Part shown: in pieces, positions 54,401-64,000 of the stretch
Layout of the letters: each line of letters starts with the position of its first letter
Numbering within the stretch: the stretch's first letter is position 1
Assembly: GCA_036250225.1 (NCBI GenBank)
Contig: JAPZLL010000011.1
Coordinates: 1,143,581-1,207,580 of the forward strand
Length of the DNA: 64,000 nucleotides
Direction: 5' to 3'
Origin: Cercophora sp. LCS_1
Taxonomy: Eukaryota; Ascomycota; Sordariomycetes; Sordariales; Lasiosphaeriaceae
Program-made: the position numbers and the translations under genes
The notes under the pieces: model-generated
Databases searched by the model: none
What the model was told of the DNA's origin: nothing
What the model saw: only the letters and a program-made list of their open reading frames with translations

Positions 54401-55445
54401 TGACTACCCTTGTATAGATTAGAACCCTTGAAATTCGTTTCTGTGTCAGGTTAGCATACGCCTGTTCCGGATTTATAATCGTTCATACCTATCAGAGCGT
54501 TATATATTGTCATACTGGAAGTCCGTCCCCAGCGTAGCATAAGATCGTTTACAACTATGTTTATCACCACCTACAGGCTCTCCTTTCTCCTTGGAACCCA
54601 CTCCTTCTGGGCGTTACCGGTCTCTGAGTGCTCCGGCTCAAGACACCGCCGTCCGATTGCAGTGTACTGATCATAGAGGTATGCTAGGGCTTTGCTTACG
54701 TCTGATATAAACTGGTAGGTTTGGAGAACCTTTTGTAGGTCTTCCAGATTTCCGGTCTGGCGAATTTGGGAAAAGTGCTGGCCCAGGTCACACTCAGTCA
54801 CTTGATTCTTCCCTTTCTTCCCTAGGTTCTTATACCCTGTCTTAATCTTTGCAACGCAGTCTTTGGCAAACATCGTATCAACGTTGTCAGATGTATCAGG
54901 ATGGAGATGAGCGCTGGGGGCTGGAGAAGCTGCCGGGGTAGCGGCGACGATTGAGTGGGCGGCCGGGAGAGCGCTAGGAACTTGCAGAGCGCCGGGGATT
55001 TGGGAAGCACCGCCCGGGCCTGGGACGATGTCCGGGAGAGTACCCGGAAGATGGTAGGGCAACTCGCCGAGTCGCGTCCGATTGGCCTGACCATGGCTTA
55101 ACTCGTATTGAGAAGTTGTAGTCCTGATATCTTGATAACTGGGCGGTTCGTTTGGCAAGCCGATAGATTGCCATTGTTGGCATGCAACGTCCAGGGGCTT
55201 CTCGGACGGTAGCGGTTCGTACCTGCTTGTCCTTTAGATTTACTATGTTGGCTAGATCTACGAATGGGCTTAGTCAAGGTCCAGTTGCCTTTTCCATATC
55301 TCTCCTCGCATTTGTCTTTGACGAATTCCTTGATTTCGTCTGTGGTAAAAGCGGCTTCACAGCACGGCCGGGACTTGAAAGAACAGTCACGGAAAGTTCC
55401 ACCGCAGCGCTCGAAAGACTCGGCGTATATCGTTATATCTTCCAC
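51440..55445 (-). pseudogene. Decayed mobile-type gene with Ulp1-like peptidase segment
   Basis: Consecutive minus-strand coding fragments in different frames suggest one degraded gene. At 55445-55098: MEDITIYAESFERCGGTFRD, then FTTDEIKEFVKDKCEERYGK. At 55158-54571: a Pro-rich linker and VSKALAYLYDQYTAIGRRCL. At 54266-53979: a helical fragment. At 52740-52456: AKDITVVPYYVNSNHWVVAI, the His-Trp core of Ulp1/C48 cysteine peptidases. At 52287-51440: Ser/Pro-rich tails in two overlapping frames. Between 52800 and 53970 I recognise nothing. Ulp1-domain genes are recurrent in fungal repeats and in some DNA transposons. Frame breaks, stops and AT-rich patches argue for a dead copy. Confidence 0.5.
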
Positions 55446-55647
55446 ATGTATGCCGTAAGTCAGACGTATCGGTGTTTCTCGTGGAGCCGGCTCGTGGAGC
55501 TGTGCGGCGCTAGTAGCTACTATTCTTGCGACTCAAGGTGCTGGTCTGTTGTCTAGGACCGGAGAGGGTCATCTGGCCACCCTGGATGAGCTTCGGACGG
55601 AAACGCCCTCACCTAAAAAGGGTCAAGCCACCAACACATGTCGTCAA

Positions 55648-55679
55648 GCCACTGACACTCTGGCCAGAGTGTCAGTGGC
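55648..55679. repeat. Perfect 32-bp palindrome
   Basis: Two 16-nt arms with no spacer: GCCACTGACACTCTGG followed by its exact reverse complement. It lies about 50 bp from a second, larger inverted repeat. Confidence 0.9.
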
Positions 55680-55725
55680 GGTGTTTCAATTGTCAACCAA
55701 CTGCGACTCAGGGCGCTTTTAGTGC

Positions 55726-55799
55726 TGTGGCGTCCGGACAGGGGTTTGGGTCAATTTTTGGAAAAATGACCCAAACCCCTGTTGGGTCCCCACGCCACA
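55726..55799. repeat. 74-bp nested inverted repeat
   Basis: Core 55739-55781: CAGGGGTTTGGGTC ... GACCCAAACCCCTG, with the interior ATTTTT/AAAAAT also pairing around GG and one bulged A. The outer arms TGTGGCG (55726-55732) and CGCCACA (55793-55799) extend the pairing. No coding content; it could be a tip-to-tip foldback element or a cruciform-forming site. Confidence 0.85.
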
Positions 55800-56955
55800 T
55801 GGAGATGGTGGTCACACTCTGTTGATGCTGGCGCCTGCAGGAAGATACCAGGACAAATCAACGCACTCTCTGTCCCTATTCGTTCCTACCCATCCCGTCC
55901 CTAACTCATTTTTTTTTTCGCACGCATCGTGACGTCCTTCGTGGAACCCTCCCTTGAGGCACTTCACTCTCCCTGTCCTCTGCCCCCTGACACTGTATGC
56001 TGAGATGTCACGGAAAAAACTAGAAGTTGGCTTGTCACTGGGCCTTCCTGTCTTGCCACATTTCCAACAACGCTCTCCCGTTTAATCATCTCCCGACAGT
56101 TTGGCGCATCGCTTCCAAATTTCCTCCATGAGGAGCACTGGTCTGCTGGCTCGAGGCTTGTGGATTCATACACTCCGGGTGTCAAGCACCGCCCGGGGAC
56201 AGGCCACAACCGGAGAAACAGCAGTCAAAAAATTGACTGGAAAGACGCTCGAAATGCTGGTAGCTTATTATATAGCCCATCGGCAGGAAGCGAGCCGGGG
56301 TCGAGCATCCCAGTATTGGCAACCACCACAAGGGACCTGCCACCACACATATAGTGGCCGGTTGCCAGTGTGTACTATGCACTTTGGGATAGATCTCACT
56401 CTGAGCCCTGGCGCTGGCCGGTCCGCCCACTTTGCATGGCCAAGCAGGTAAAACTCCCGTCCTCTCCTCCCATTACAACCTCTCGCTTTCTATTTGACCA
56501 CTATTAAAATAAACAACCCTAACCGGGATGCCTCTAATACTATCCAGGGCGGAGGAACTTTGTGGAGAGTCCTCTTGGCCAGTCGTATCACAAAGTGATT
56601 TCTATTGGGGTGAACCAAACTCGGCAGGTACAAGCCCATTCAGCACAGACGGCAATCGTGATGATGGAGCGAGGGCAGGGAGCCTGGGGCAAGCGGCAAC
56701 CCGGCCGGAGAGTTTGCAGCTGTCGATGCAATGCAGTACATGTATGTGCAGCGAGCAAGGGGCTGAGGACGTGGGGGAACGCCCTGGCGGTGCCTCCTTG
56801 CAAGATAGTGCGGATCAGATCCTTTAAATCCGTATACCTCCTTCGATTCTCCAGTTGTCTTCTTTTTCTTCCCTTGTGCCACCATTTGTCACGAATCCCA
56901 ATTTACGCCCAATCGCTTCAGCATTACTCTATCTCATTGAAAACCTCATCCGGAA
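55800..56955. other. Intergenic/repeat-derived sequence
   Basis: About 1.15 kb without a supported gene. Short frames (for example 56101-56451 plus) carry no motif. Confidence 0.4.
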
Positions 56956-58170
56956 TGGGTATCAGGTGGTTCCGTTACAACTCGTTCTCCGAGTCGTTCG
57001 AACCGGAGCACTTGATTTCGGCACTCGGCGCTGTGACGCAGTCCCAGTCGCCGCCGCCGCTGCAACAGCTCCCACCAACGCCACAGCAAGATGAGCAACA
57101 ATACCAGAGTCTTATCGCCCAAAGCCGACATGGAGGCACCGATATAGGCTCGTTCGATTCTGCTTCTTACGTCCTGTTGGATCTCTAGGGGGCGCTTAAA
57201 ACACGCACTAACAATACTAGCGGCGTGCTCCTCAAGCCCGACTTGATAAGGGGGAGAAGGTACCGAGACCGGATTGACGGGGCTTTTGTAGAGCTCTCCA
57301 AAGTCCTTCCTAAAGCGCAACGCGGCAAGGCGGACATGCTGTTAGTAGCCGTAGAGCGGATTGTTGGTTTAACGAGTCGAGTACGGGAATTGGAAGAGCA
57401 GCTGGCGGAAGGGCAGAAGACCCGTACGGGTTGCCTCGCGTGTAAGACAGGAAAAGTCAAGGTATTTGCAGAGATAAGAAGTGAATTTGGTTATTTGGAC
57501 TAATGTGCTGCAGTGCGACGAGGGAAGGCCGACGTCCACGCGGTATCCATTTGAGACAGAGGCACGGCTGCCCAGACCCCCCCCCCCCATGAATCGGGCC
57601 CCGAGACCCCGCTAGTACAACCACCACGTACAATGTCTCCCGGCTCGCCGACTCTGGGCTCCGGCGAGGCCGACTGGTATCAGGATCGCTCCGTGGCTTC
57701 TGGTAAATTGGGCCCTTTGCTTCAACCCGAGCTCTTCACATTCACACCATCAGCATTGCGACCCTCCATTGGCGCTGAAACTGCATCTGCCTCGCCGCAA
57801 CTGTCAACATTATCAATCCCAGACTTTCAGACGTCTGCAATGCTGGGACCCGGAGGTTATAGGTCCGGCTCAGACTTGGGAATCACCTGGAGGGTCCGTT
57901 CCGACTCGTCTCGCCCGATTCCGCCATATCCCCCGGAGATGCTGGATACGATCGCTGACCAAAGTTGGGGGGAGTTTTGGTCGGAATTGGCCCAGCCCGG
58001 TTTTTTCCATGGATGGGCCGAGGATGGGGATCGTTCCGTGGCTCCTGGCGCATGTGCCTTTGCCTCCCCCGAAACCCGCACCGACGGCTCCGGCGGCATG
58101 CTACCGTCCCCCGATCCGCATAACCCGCTGAGTCCCGAGGCAGCGACTCAGCACGACGAGGAGACATGAG
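56956..58170 (+). pseudogene. bHLH plus zinc-cluster-like regulator, decayed
   Basis: After an N-terminal segment from 56956 (MGIRWFRYNSFSESFEPEHL), a reading frame from about 57221 encodes GVLLKPDLIRGRRYRDRIDG, AFVELSKVLPKAQRGKADML and AVERIVGLTSRVRELEEQLA: the basic region, helix 1, loop and helix 2 of a bHLH. It continues RTGCLACKTGKVK; after a 47-nt intron-like gap (GTATTT...TGCAG) comes CDEGRPTSTRYP, half of a Zn2Cys6-type motif with the later Cys replaced. A C12 run (57577-57588) precedes a frame (57633-58166) with IPPYPPEMLDTIADQSWGEF, typical of a regulator tail. Frames do not connect cleanly, so I call it a remnant. Confidence 0.5.
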
Positions 58171-58249
58171 GAGACCAGCTCTCCATTACCGGTTTAAAGA
58201 GTCAAATACTGGAATTAGAGTGCATAAATCCCACTTTTCACCCAACTCG

Positions 58250-58890
58250 TTCAGCACTTGACCAATTATTCTATTCCATATTAAAAACCTCCGGAATGGA
58301 TATCGGGTTGGGCCTAGACTTGGAAATCTCCTCGAGGGTCCGTTCCGATTCGCTCCCCAAGTTGTTCGAGCTGGAGCACTCGCTTTCGACGCTGGGCACC
58401 GGCGTGCTGCGGTCCCAGTCGCTGCTGCTGCCACTGCAGCTCCCACCAATGCCACAGCAATTAGCCACCCACTAGGACCCTACTCGGTTCAATGTGGAGA
58501 AGAGAAAACGAGAGCAACTGCTCCGAGCGCGCGCTGCATGCGGTGAGTTTCCCATCCGTCTCTCAAGTTGGACGCCGCACTGAACCTCGGCTAGATTTCT
58601 GCTGCCGTTGAAAGGTTAGGTGCATCCCATCGCAAGATGGCCGGGGCTGCGTGAATTGCATCTGCTACACGGAGGAGCGCAAAGTTTCTGTGGACCAGCA
58701 ACCACAAAAGTCTGCGTCGCAGTCCCCTTTCGGCCCCGAAATTACATCCGCGTACTCTCCTAGCTCTACAGACAGGAATGCCCTCTCAGCACCAAGGGGC
58801 CTCAACGCGACTTGGCGATCCTACACTACTAAATCGCCGGTGGCGTCTGCGTTCCCGTCATACACTCCTCACGCGCCGCCACCGTAGACC
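58250..58890 (+). pseudogene. Duplicated zinc-cluster regulator remnant, copy 2
   Basis: 58282-58462 repeats the module seen at 56955-57090 (RSQSLLLPLQLPPMPQQ against TQSQSPPPLQQLPPTPQQ). Then EKRKREQLLRARAAC, a 62 bp intron (58543-58604) and DFCCR-stop-KVRCIPSQDGRGCVNC form a Zn2Cys6 cluster interrupted by TGA at 58619-58621, one C-to-T change from the CGA expected for Arg. The fragment ends in a Ser/Pro-rich frame to 58887. Confidence 0.6.
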
Positions 58891-60129
58891 ACTTGGTTAG
58901 CATCGAGAGGCGAAGTGGAATGCTCGGCTCTCCTAGCTACTGCTGAGACTCAGCAGATGAGGGCGACCATTGAGCTGGCGGGCTCCAGCAGCAGCAAGTA
59001 TTCACTGGTGTTTGGGCGGTTGCCCAGCTCACGCGCCCAGCGTGAATCGGGCCCCTCTCTTCAACTCCCCAAGCCCTTCGCACTATCACACAACCCACCC
59101 AGCCCCGAGGTAAAAGCAAGCGCCGGCCATCGATCGGGCTCTAACCTCCCATTGTCCTCGAACTCTGCTGCAAGGTGCAGTTGGCGCCGGGTGACGTATC
59201 GAGGCGGTAAGGTCATTTAGGAGTGAACGCACCGCACCCACCCCTGCTGCTTTCATGGTAACCACAGGGCAAGATTAGGGAACCAGACTCTCGTGCGCTT
59301 ATCTCCCCCTGGGGAAGCCTCCGCTACTATCTGTTATACCTTCTATACCTAAATTCACCTCTTTTTCACCCCCTATCTCCTCCCTATTTACTTAAATTGC
59401 CTGGTAAGCCTCAAGCGCTCTGGCTACAGGCACGGCAGGTGTGAATCTTGCAGTAACGGCACTTAAAAATCCACTAGTGGGGTCCAGAATAACACAAAAG
59501 ACAATACCACTGGATTAGAGTATTATCTGATTTGATCATTTTGAAAATGTGCGTACAGCTTGCTAACGTTATGTGCTGCTATTATTGTGTTAGCAATGTT
59601 CCGCAAGGCCTGGTTACAAAGTGCATGTCTTATTATCTACTTTGAAAGTTGTAGGTTGTTGTTATTATTGTTGTCATTGTCGTTGGGTAGGGGTAGGGGC
59701 TTTATGGGTTGCCAGGTATAGGTGGAAGCCAGAGGTACGATCTTCTTTAATGCCATGTGAAAATCTAAATATGATAAGCGAAGTGTTAGCCATTTATATA
59801 GGGTTCCAGGGGGTACCTTTAGTAGAGGGGATAATAGTATAGGATGCGGGTCTATATCTGCGACTCTTGTAAGTTTGTGTCCTCCTTGGCGATCTTATCC
59901 TATTTATAAATCTCCCTCCACAGTCTCTGGAACTTTTTTATTTCCTTATATCCACTACCTTTGTCAGTACTATCGTTATAGCCCCTATATCTAATCCAGC
60001 ACTAGCAGTAGACTGGGCCCGATATATCCCTCTCTTTCTCTGCCCTTACTACTCTTCTAGCAATCAACTGCAATATAAACCATATAACGGGCTGTTGGGG
60101 ATTTGAGTCAATCGCTGATCCCACAGTTG

Positions 60130-60520
60130 GGGGTCTGCCCATTCACTTAGTGTCACTACAATTGCCCTGGAACTGATATGATATTGGGTCTGGATTTGGG
60201 AATCCCACCAACACCAACGGCCATTAGCGTTCCGCAGCTTTCCCCAACGCTGCAGCAATCTACTGTACCGGGTTAAGATTTCTCCAGGGTGGTAGTAGAG
60301 GAAGGGGTAAAGCTGGGTTATTATTGGGTATCTATTGCGTGTGGTAAGTCTTCTGCTTGCCCTCTTAGATAAGCTTTGCGTTGAAATTTAACTAAGGCCA
60401 CTACTATTAATGAAAGATTAAGTATATCCCATCCCAAGACAATATCCAAGGATGTTATATAAATTGTATCCGTTTCAGAAAGAATGTGAATTCTATTCGG
60501 TAGACCAGTAGTCGCCTAGA
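60130..60520 (+). pseudogene. Third, heavily mutated copy of the zinc-cluster module
   Basis: Matches copy 2 block for block: DMILGLDLGIPPTPTAISVP against MDIGLGLDLEISSRV; then TGTGGTAAGTCTTC for the exon end and donor; then TATATCCCATCCCAAGA against TGCATCCCATCGCAAGA and GAATTCTATTCGGTAGACCAG against TTTCTGTGGACCAG. Most differences are C-to-T or G-to-A, as RIP would produce. No frame remains open. Confidence 0.5.
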
Positions 60521-60849
60521 AATACGCCGATAAACCCTTAAGTTAAACCCCATGCGGTAGTTAGAGGCGCAATAACACGGAAGCGGCCACTATTAAGGAG
60601 TATATCCATTCCTTATATACGAAGGGGATTTTCCAAAAGTCGAAAAGTGGATGGAATAGTGGGGATAAGGGCTGATACAGTCGGCCACGGGTAAGAACCT
60701 AGACTAATTATAGGAATTGGATTTGGTTAATATATTATAGTTCTTACTTTTCCTCTCCGTTAATAAATGCAATTATAGCTGTAGACCTGCAGGTTGTAGA
60801 GCCTAACAGAATAGTAAGCTGATTTGATTTAGTCTCCTCTGGCTTGGCT

Positions 60850-62140
60850 AATACTGTTCCACAGGCAGGTGGCGTGCGTGAGAGAAAAGAGATATTGGAT
60901 AAGTTTAATAAAGTATATAAAGCGTGGGTTGAGGATATAGATGCTCTTAAATCGTAGGAGCAGTTAAACTACGAAAAACGGTGAGAAGGCATTAAAAAGC
61001 TGGAAAAGGAAGTAGAGGAGAGCATCGAAAAAATTACCAGCATATAAAAAAAGTGTCTGGAAAATGTTATACTTTTTAAGGCAGCCATTAAGAGGGGCAG
61101 TATCAAAGATTTCCAGCTTAACTGGTGGGAACATTACCCACCTGACATTATACGACCAGGGCCTATTGTTATAAACTCCAGAAACACAGTAATTAGGTCT
61201 CTTTAGTCAGTAGGCGGCTCCCGAGAAAAGTAGTCTATATAAGGGACAGATAAGGCTTATTACGACTAGGAGGCCATTAGGGGATCCAGTAGCATCCCAA
61301 CTCGCAGCGGCCAACCCCCATTTTCCCAATATTCGATTCCGCTATATCCCCAGTCTCTGCCATTATATAAGGAATGGGTCAAACTAGCCGAGACCGCTTA
61401 CACAAATTTTATAAGCAAGGCCGCCCTACCCAATGGTCTATTAAGTAGTACCGAGATGAGGGAGTTAGAAGAGCATGGTGAATGCCTTAGTGGAAACTAC
61501 AGTCAGGTTAACCACATGGAGCTTCCAATAGTGAACTATATTTATCCTATCGCCAAGTCAGAGGCTGCTCACACGTTATAGTCGGAAACGGAAACTCTCC
61601 ATAGATTCGCAGGAAATACCACAGGCAGTGGAGTTATACTTATTAACACTGGTTTGCTGGGCGGTAAACGGGCTGGTATAAAAAAGGGCGGCTCCTATGC
61701 TATTACTTAGCTTTACAGAAGCACCAAAGACCTGGAAGACGGCTATACATCGAGTGATTCACTCACTGAATACCCAATTACGAACCGCGAATGGCACATC
61801 AACCAAGCGAAGTATTGCAAATTTGAAATAAGTGAGGCTGTAACGCAGTATTTATATTGGGTTAGCAAGGATAATATGTTTAAACATCAGGTGCCAAGGA
61901 CGGCTGTTGTGGTAAAGTTGCATGGGGGGTCTATAAGCATTATATGGACTTCCACTTGCGGCTCGAAGAGTTGGACGGGATTACATACGCGGAAAACAGC
62001 GAAACGATTATCATTGAGACTCGAAAAATCCCCAACATCGAGCACTGTGGCCTTGTCATGGTATATTTCAAGTGCAACCGGTCCAAATACATTAGATTTT
62101 ATCTGCAAGTTGGGAATTGATCTTCTGGAGACAACTCCGT
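60850..62140 (+). pseudogene. RIP-degraded ORF fragments
   Basis: A purine-rich stretch at 60850-61130 would read as a charged coiled coil with scattered stops. At about 61940-62120 one frame reads KHYMDFHLRLEELDGITYAE then IETRKIPNIEHCGLVMVYFK, clearly of coding origin. I cannot name the family. In-frame TAG/TAA codons throughout 61000-61900 show it is dead. Confidence 0.4.
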
Positions 62141-62559
62141 AAGTTTTATAGTTACCTTGCCGGTCTCTCTTTGGCTCCGTTAATCTGACACATATTGATA
62201 GTGAGAAGATTGCTACTGTGTGGAAGGATATACAGTCTGAGGTCCTCCTGCAAGCCGGTTCGAAGGTGCCTTAGGGAAACGAACCCAAGGTGTGGTGCTA
62301 TGCGATGGCCAAGGCGTCGAAATACCGGCAGGAGACGTAAGCGACTGCGGCTGAGGAGCAAGATGTGCAGTTAGATCCGTAGGCAGGAGCTAGGGCGCTG
62401 GGACTGGGAATAGTGATCCCATTTTGGGGTTAGTTTATTTGCTGGCTATAGGGCTAATCGGTAGATAGTACGGACAGCGTCTTGGGTGGATCTGGGAGTA
62501 CATTAATATTGGCCCAGTTCCTTTATAATATACACGCGGTTTATATATATAGTAAGAAA

Positions 62560-62940
62560 GCCAGAAACTGTGGCCGGCGAAAAAGATCTTTTACAACGCA
62601 AAAACCCTGCGTTAACCTGACGTCATTGGTGTTTTTTTGACTCGAACGCGGCCCCGGCTCCGGGAGAGAAAGCCACTATCTGCCGGCCCCACTGTGCACA
62701 ATCAAGGTTCCGGCGCATAACCGAGTGCCGAGGATCCAGCGCCGAACGCCGAAACTCTACAAGAGTGACGCGAGGCCCTCGGCTACAACAAAGTTTTCGC
62801 GGACAACAAGGTTTGCCTCGATCGCACAGAATGGATTTTCCCAAATCTGCCCGCCTTCCTCCTTCACCATCTCCAACCATCCTCAGCGGAATCCCAAACC
62901 ACGCCCGAGAACGCTGCAAGAATTTAATATTCTATAACTG
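62560..62940. other. GC-normal island inside the AT-rich region
   Basis: About 380 bp with ordinary base composition and several CpG-rich words between strongly AT-rich flanks. It has not been mutated like its neighbours, so it is either a younger insertion or below the RIP length threshold. Open frames on both strands carry no motif. Confidence 0.4.
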
Positions 62941-63903
62941 GAATAAATAAACCCTAGGGATAAAGTTAATATTGTGGAGGAAAAAGACAAAGGTATTAAG
63001 AACTTTTAATAAAAATTTATTAAATTACTTACCCCCCTGTACTTTAAAGGCAAATTATTCTAATTTAATTCCTGGATTGTCCAACTTTACAATTATATTA
63101 CTTATAATAACGTTTATTTTAAAAATAAAGAATTCAGAACTATTTTTAGAAAAGCCCTCCTGGACAAAATAGCTACTAAATGGTTTAAGCCCTATATAAA
63201 ATAATACTTTAAATATAATAATTTAAAGGGTAATGAAAAAGAGATAAAGGAGACCAAATAAACTTAATTTAAGGCCAAATATACTATTTCCTATAAAATT
63301 TTCAACGACTTTAAGAATTTTATCTATATAATTATAATAGAGTTTAGGGAACTAAATACTAAATGACAAATTAAATAAAGACTCCTTAACCACCTATATT
63401 AGTAAACCTCCATTACTAAATTTATAACCCAGTTCTATATTATTACAACTAATACCAACCTTAAGGACAAGGCTCTTATAATACTATTTTAATAGGGCTT
63501 TGTCACAGCACTGTGTTGTGTGCACGTGTACTTGACCCTTAAGGATGCATACGGTGCAGGCTTTCGACTGCACAACGTTCTACTTTTAGTAGTGTACCGG
63601 TATTTGGCTATGCATTTTCGTGCTGTGACAGGCTTAAAGGAATAGATTATTAATAAACTTTATAAATTTAATTGTTCTAAAAAGTTCCAGGATATAGTCA
63701 AATTTATTATTAGAGCTAATAACTATTATTTTAATTATTAGTGGGAAATTAATAAAAAAAAGAAACCCACTACTAATAAACCAATCTAATAAGAAAAACC
63801 TACTAAAAAGATTTATAAATACTATACCTACTAAACTATATCAAATATATTATATAGAATATATATTAGATTTATAAATATTAATATAATTTAGAATAGA
63901 TAT
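62941..63903 (+). mobile_element. RIP-mutated Gypsy-like gag remnant
   Basis: Very AT-rich. With stops read through, 63175-63405 gives KWFKPYIK...YF and FNDFKNFIYIIIIEFRELNT, and 63690-63750 gives IVKFIIRANNYYFNYYWEIN. These correspond in order to conserved Gag blocks of fungal Ty3/Gypsy elements (WF.PYL..; F..F...FGD..E; LI..AIR.DNR.YERR..). Stops are nearly all TAA/TAG, as after C-to-T mutation. The gag is interrupted at 63501-63630 by a separate element. Confidence 0.45.
63501..63630. mobile_element. 130-bp inverted-repeat element inside the gag remnant
   Basis: Begins TGTCACAGCAC and ends GTGCTGTGACA, perfect 11-bp inverted repeats, flanked by GGCTT on both sides (63496-63500 and 63631-63635). 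Its base composition is normal while the host sequence is extremely AT-rich, so it was inserted after the host was mutated. Non-autonomous, no ORF. Confidence 0.75.
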
Positions 63904-64000
63904 TGTTAAAACAGGGTGCTGCCCACAGGGTTCGTAGTACGTAACCAGGCAGCTTACAGTGGGTTTACCCACTGTAATACGCAGCGGAAGACTTGTGCGG
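63904..64000. mobile_element. Start of another repeat, possibly an LTR, cut by window edge
   Basis: At about 63904 the AT-rich remnant gives way abruptly to sequence of normal composition starting TGTTAAAACAGGGTGCTGCC, which contains a short palindrome (TTACAGTGGGTTTACCCACTGTAA is the region around 63954-63977). A TG start and a sharp compositional edge suit an LTR, but only 97 bp are visible. Confidence 0.3.

Noticed and set aside
1..64000. tRNA, rRNA and CRISPR search by eye
   Set aside because: GTTCGA-like words (for example near 2219, 56996, 62259) lack a matching acceptor stem and anticodon arm; no regularly spaced repeats with unique spacers occur, and the ATGCTCCAA array has no spacers.

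Overview
The window looks like a chromosome segment of a filamentous ascomycete (Pezizomycotina, most likely a sordariomycete). The reasons are the many 45-67 bp GT-AG introns with CTAAC/CTGAC-like branch sites, the fungus-specific families (HET, NCS1 transporter, LysM, DUF7730, C2H2-like tandem genes, Zn2Cys6-type fragments), and an AT-rich, stop-riddled right end that looks like RIP-mutated transposons. All gene models were assembled by hand: exons were joined where the reading frame, splice sites and family motifs agree. I recognised no tRNA, rRNA or CRISPR array.

Layout. 1-5 kb: two tandem paralogous zinc-finger-like genes, the first cut by the window edge. 5-12 kb: a Ctr copper transporter, a GNAT acetyltransferase gene with one nonsense codon, an FAD monooxygenase, and two copies of one short inverted-repeat element. 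12.9-18 kb: a hypothetical gene, a HET-domain gene, a metallophosphoesterase and a DUF423 membrane protein. 18-21 kb: a coiled-coil gene whose introns and flanks are built of degenerate T-rich/GGCCT repeats, then a poly(A)-tailed retroposed fragment. 22-27.7 kb: a divergent pair consisting of an NCS1 nucleobase/ureide transporter and an isochorismatase-allophanate-hydrolase-like fusion, sharing a promoter with several GATAAG sites. 28.5-32.6 kb: a paralog of the coiled-coil family plus a decayed fragment, a hypothetical gene, a Nudix hydrolase and an ABM-like protein. 33.4-35.3 kb: a STAND/NLR-type gene broken by frameshifts. 35.8-45.3 kb: an AAA ATPase, a second FAD monooxygenase, an SGNH hydrolase with a frameshifted C-terminus, and a six-LysM secreted protein. 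46-51 kb: a truncated pseudogene of the 30.5 kb gene, a DUF7730 gene and small hypothetical genes. 51.4-64 kb: decayed repeats, comprising an Ulp1-like mobile gene, duplicated bHLH/zinc-cluster regulator remnants, a RIP-mutated Gypsy-like gag and an intact-ended inverted-repeat element inside it.

How the genes may work together. The clearest unit is the transporter/fusion pair at 22-27.7 kb: import of a nitrogenous heterocycle or ureide, then two sequential amide hydrolyses in one polypeptide, plausibly under GATA-factor nitrogen control. The SGNH hydrolase and LysM gene are head to head, about 110 bp apart. HET, STAND and LysM genes lie in the same accessory-rich stretch.
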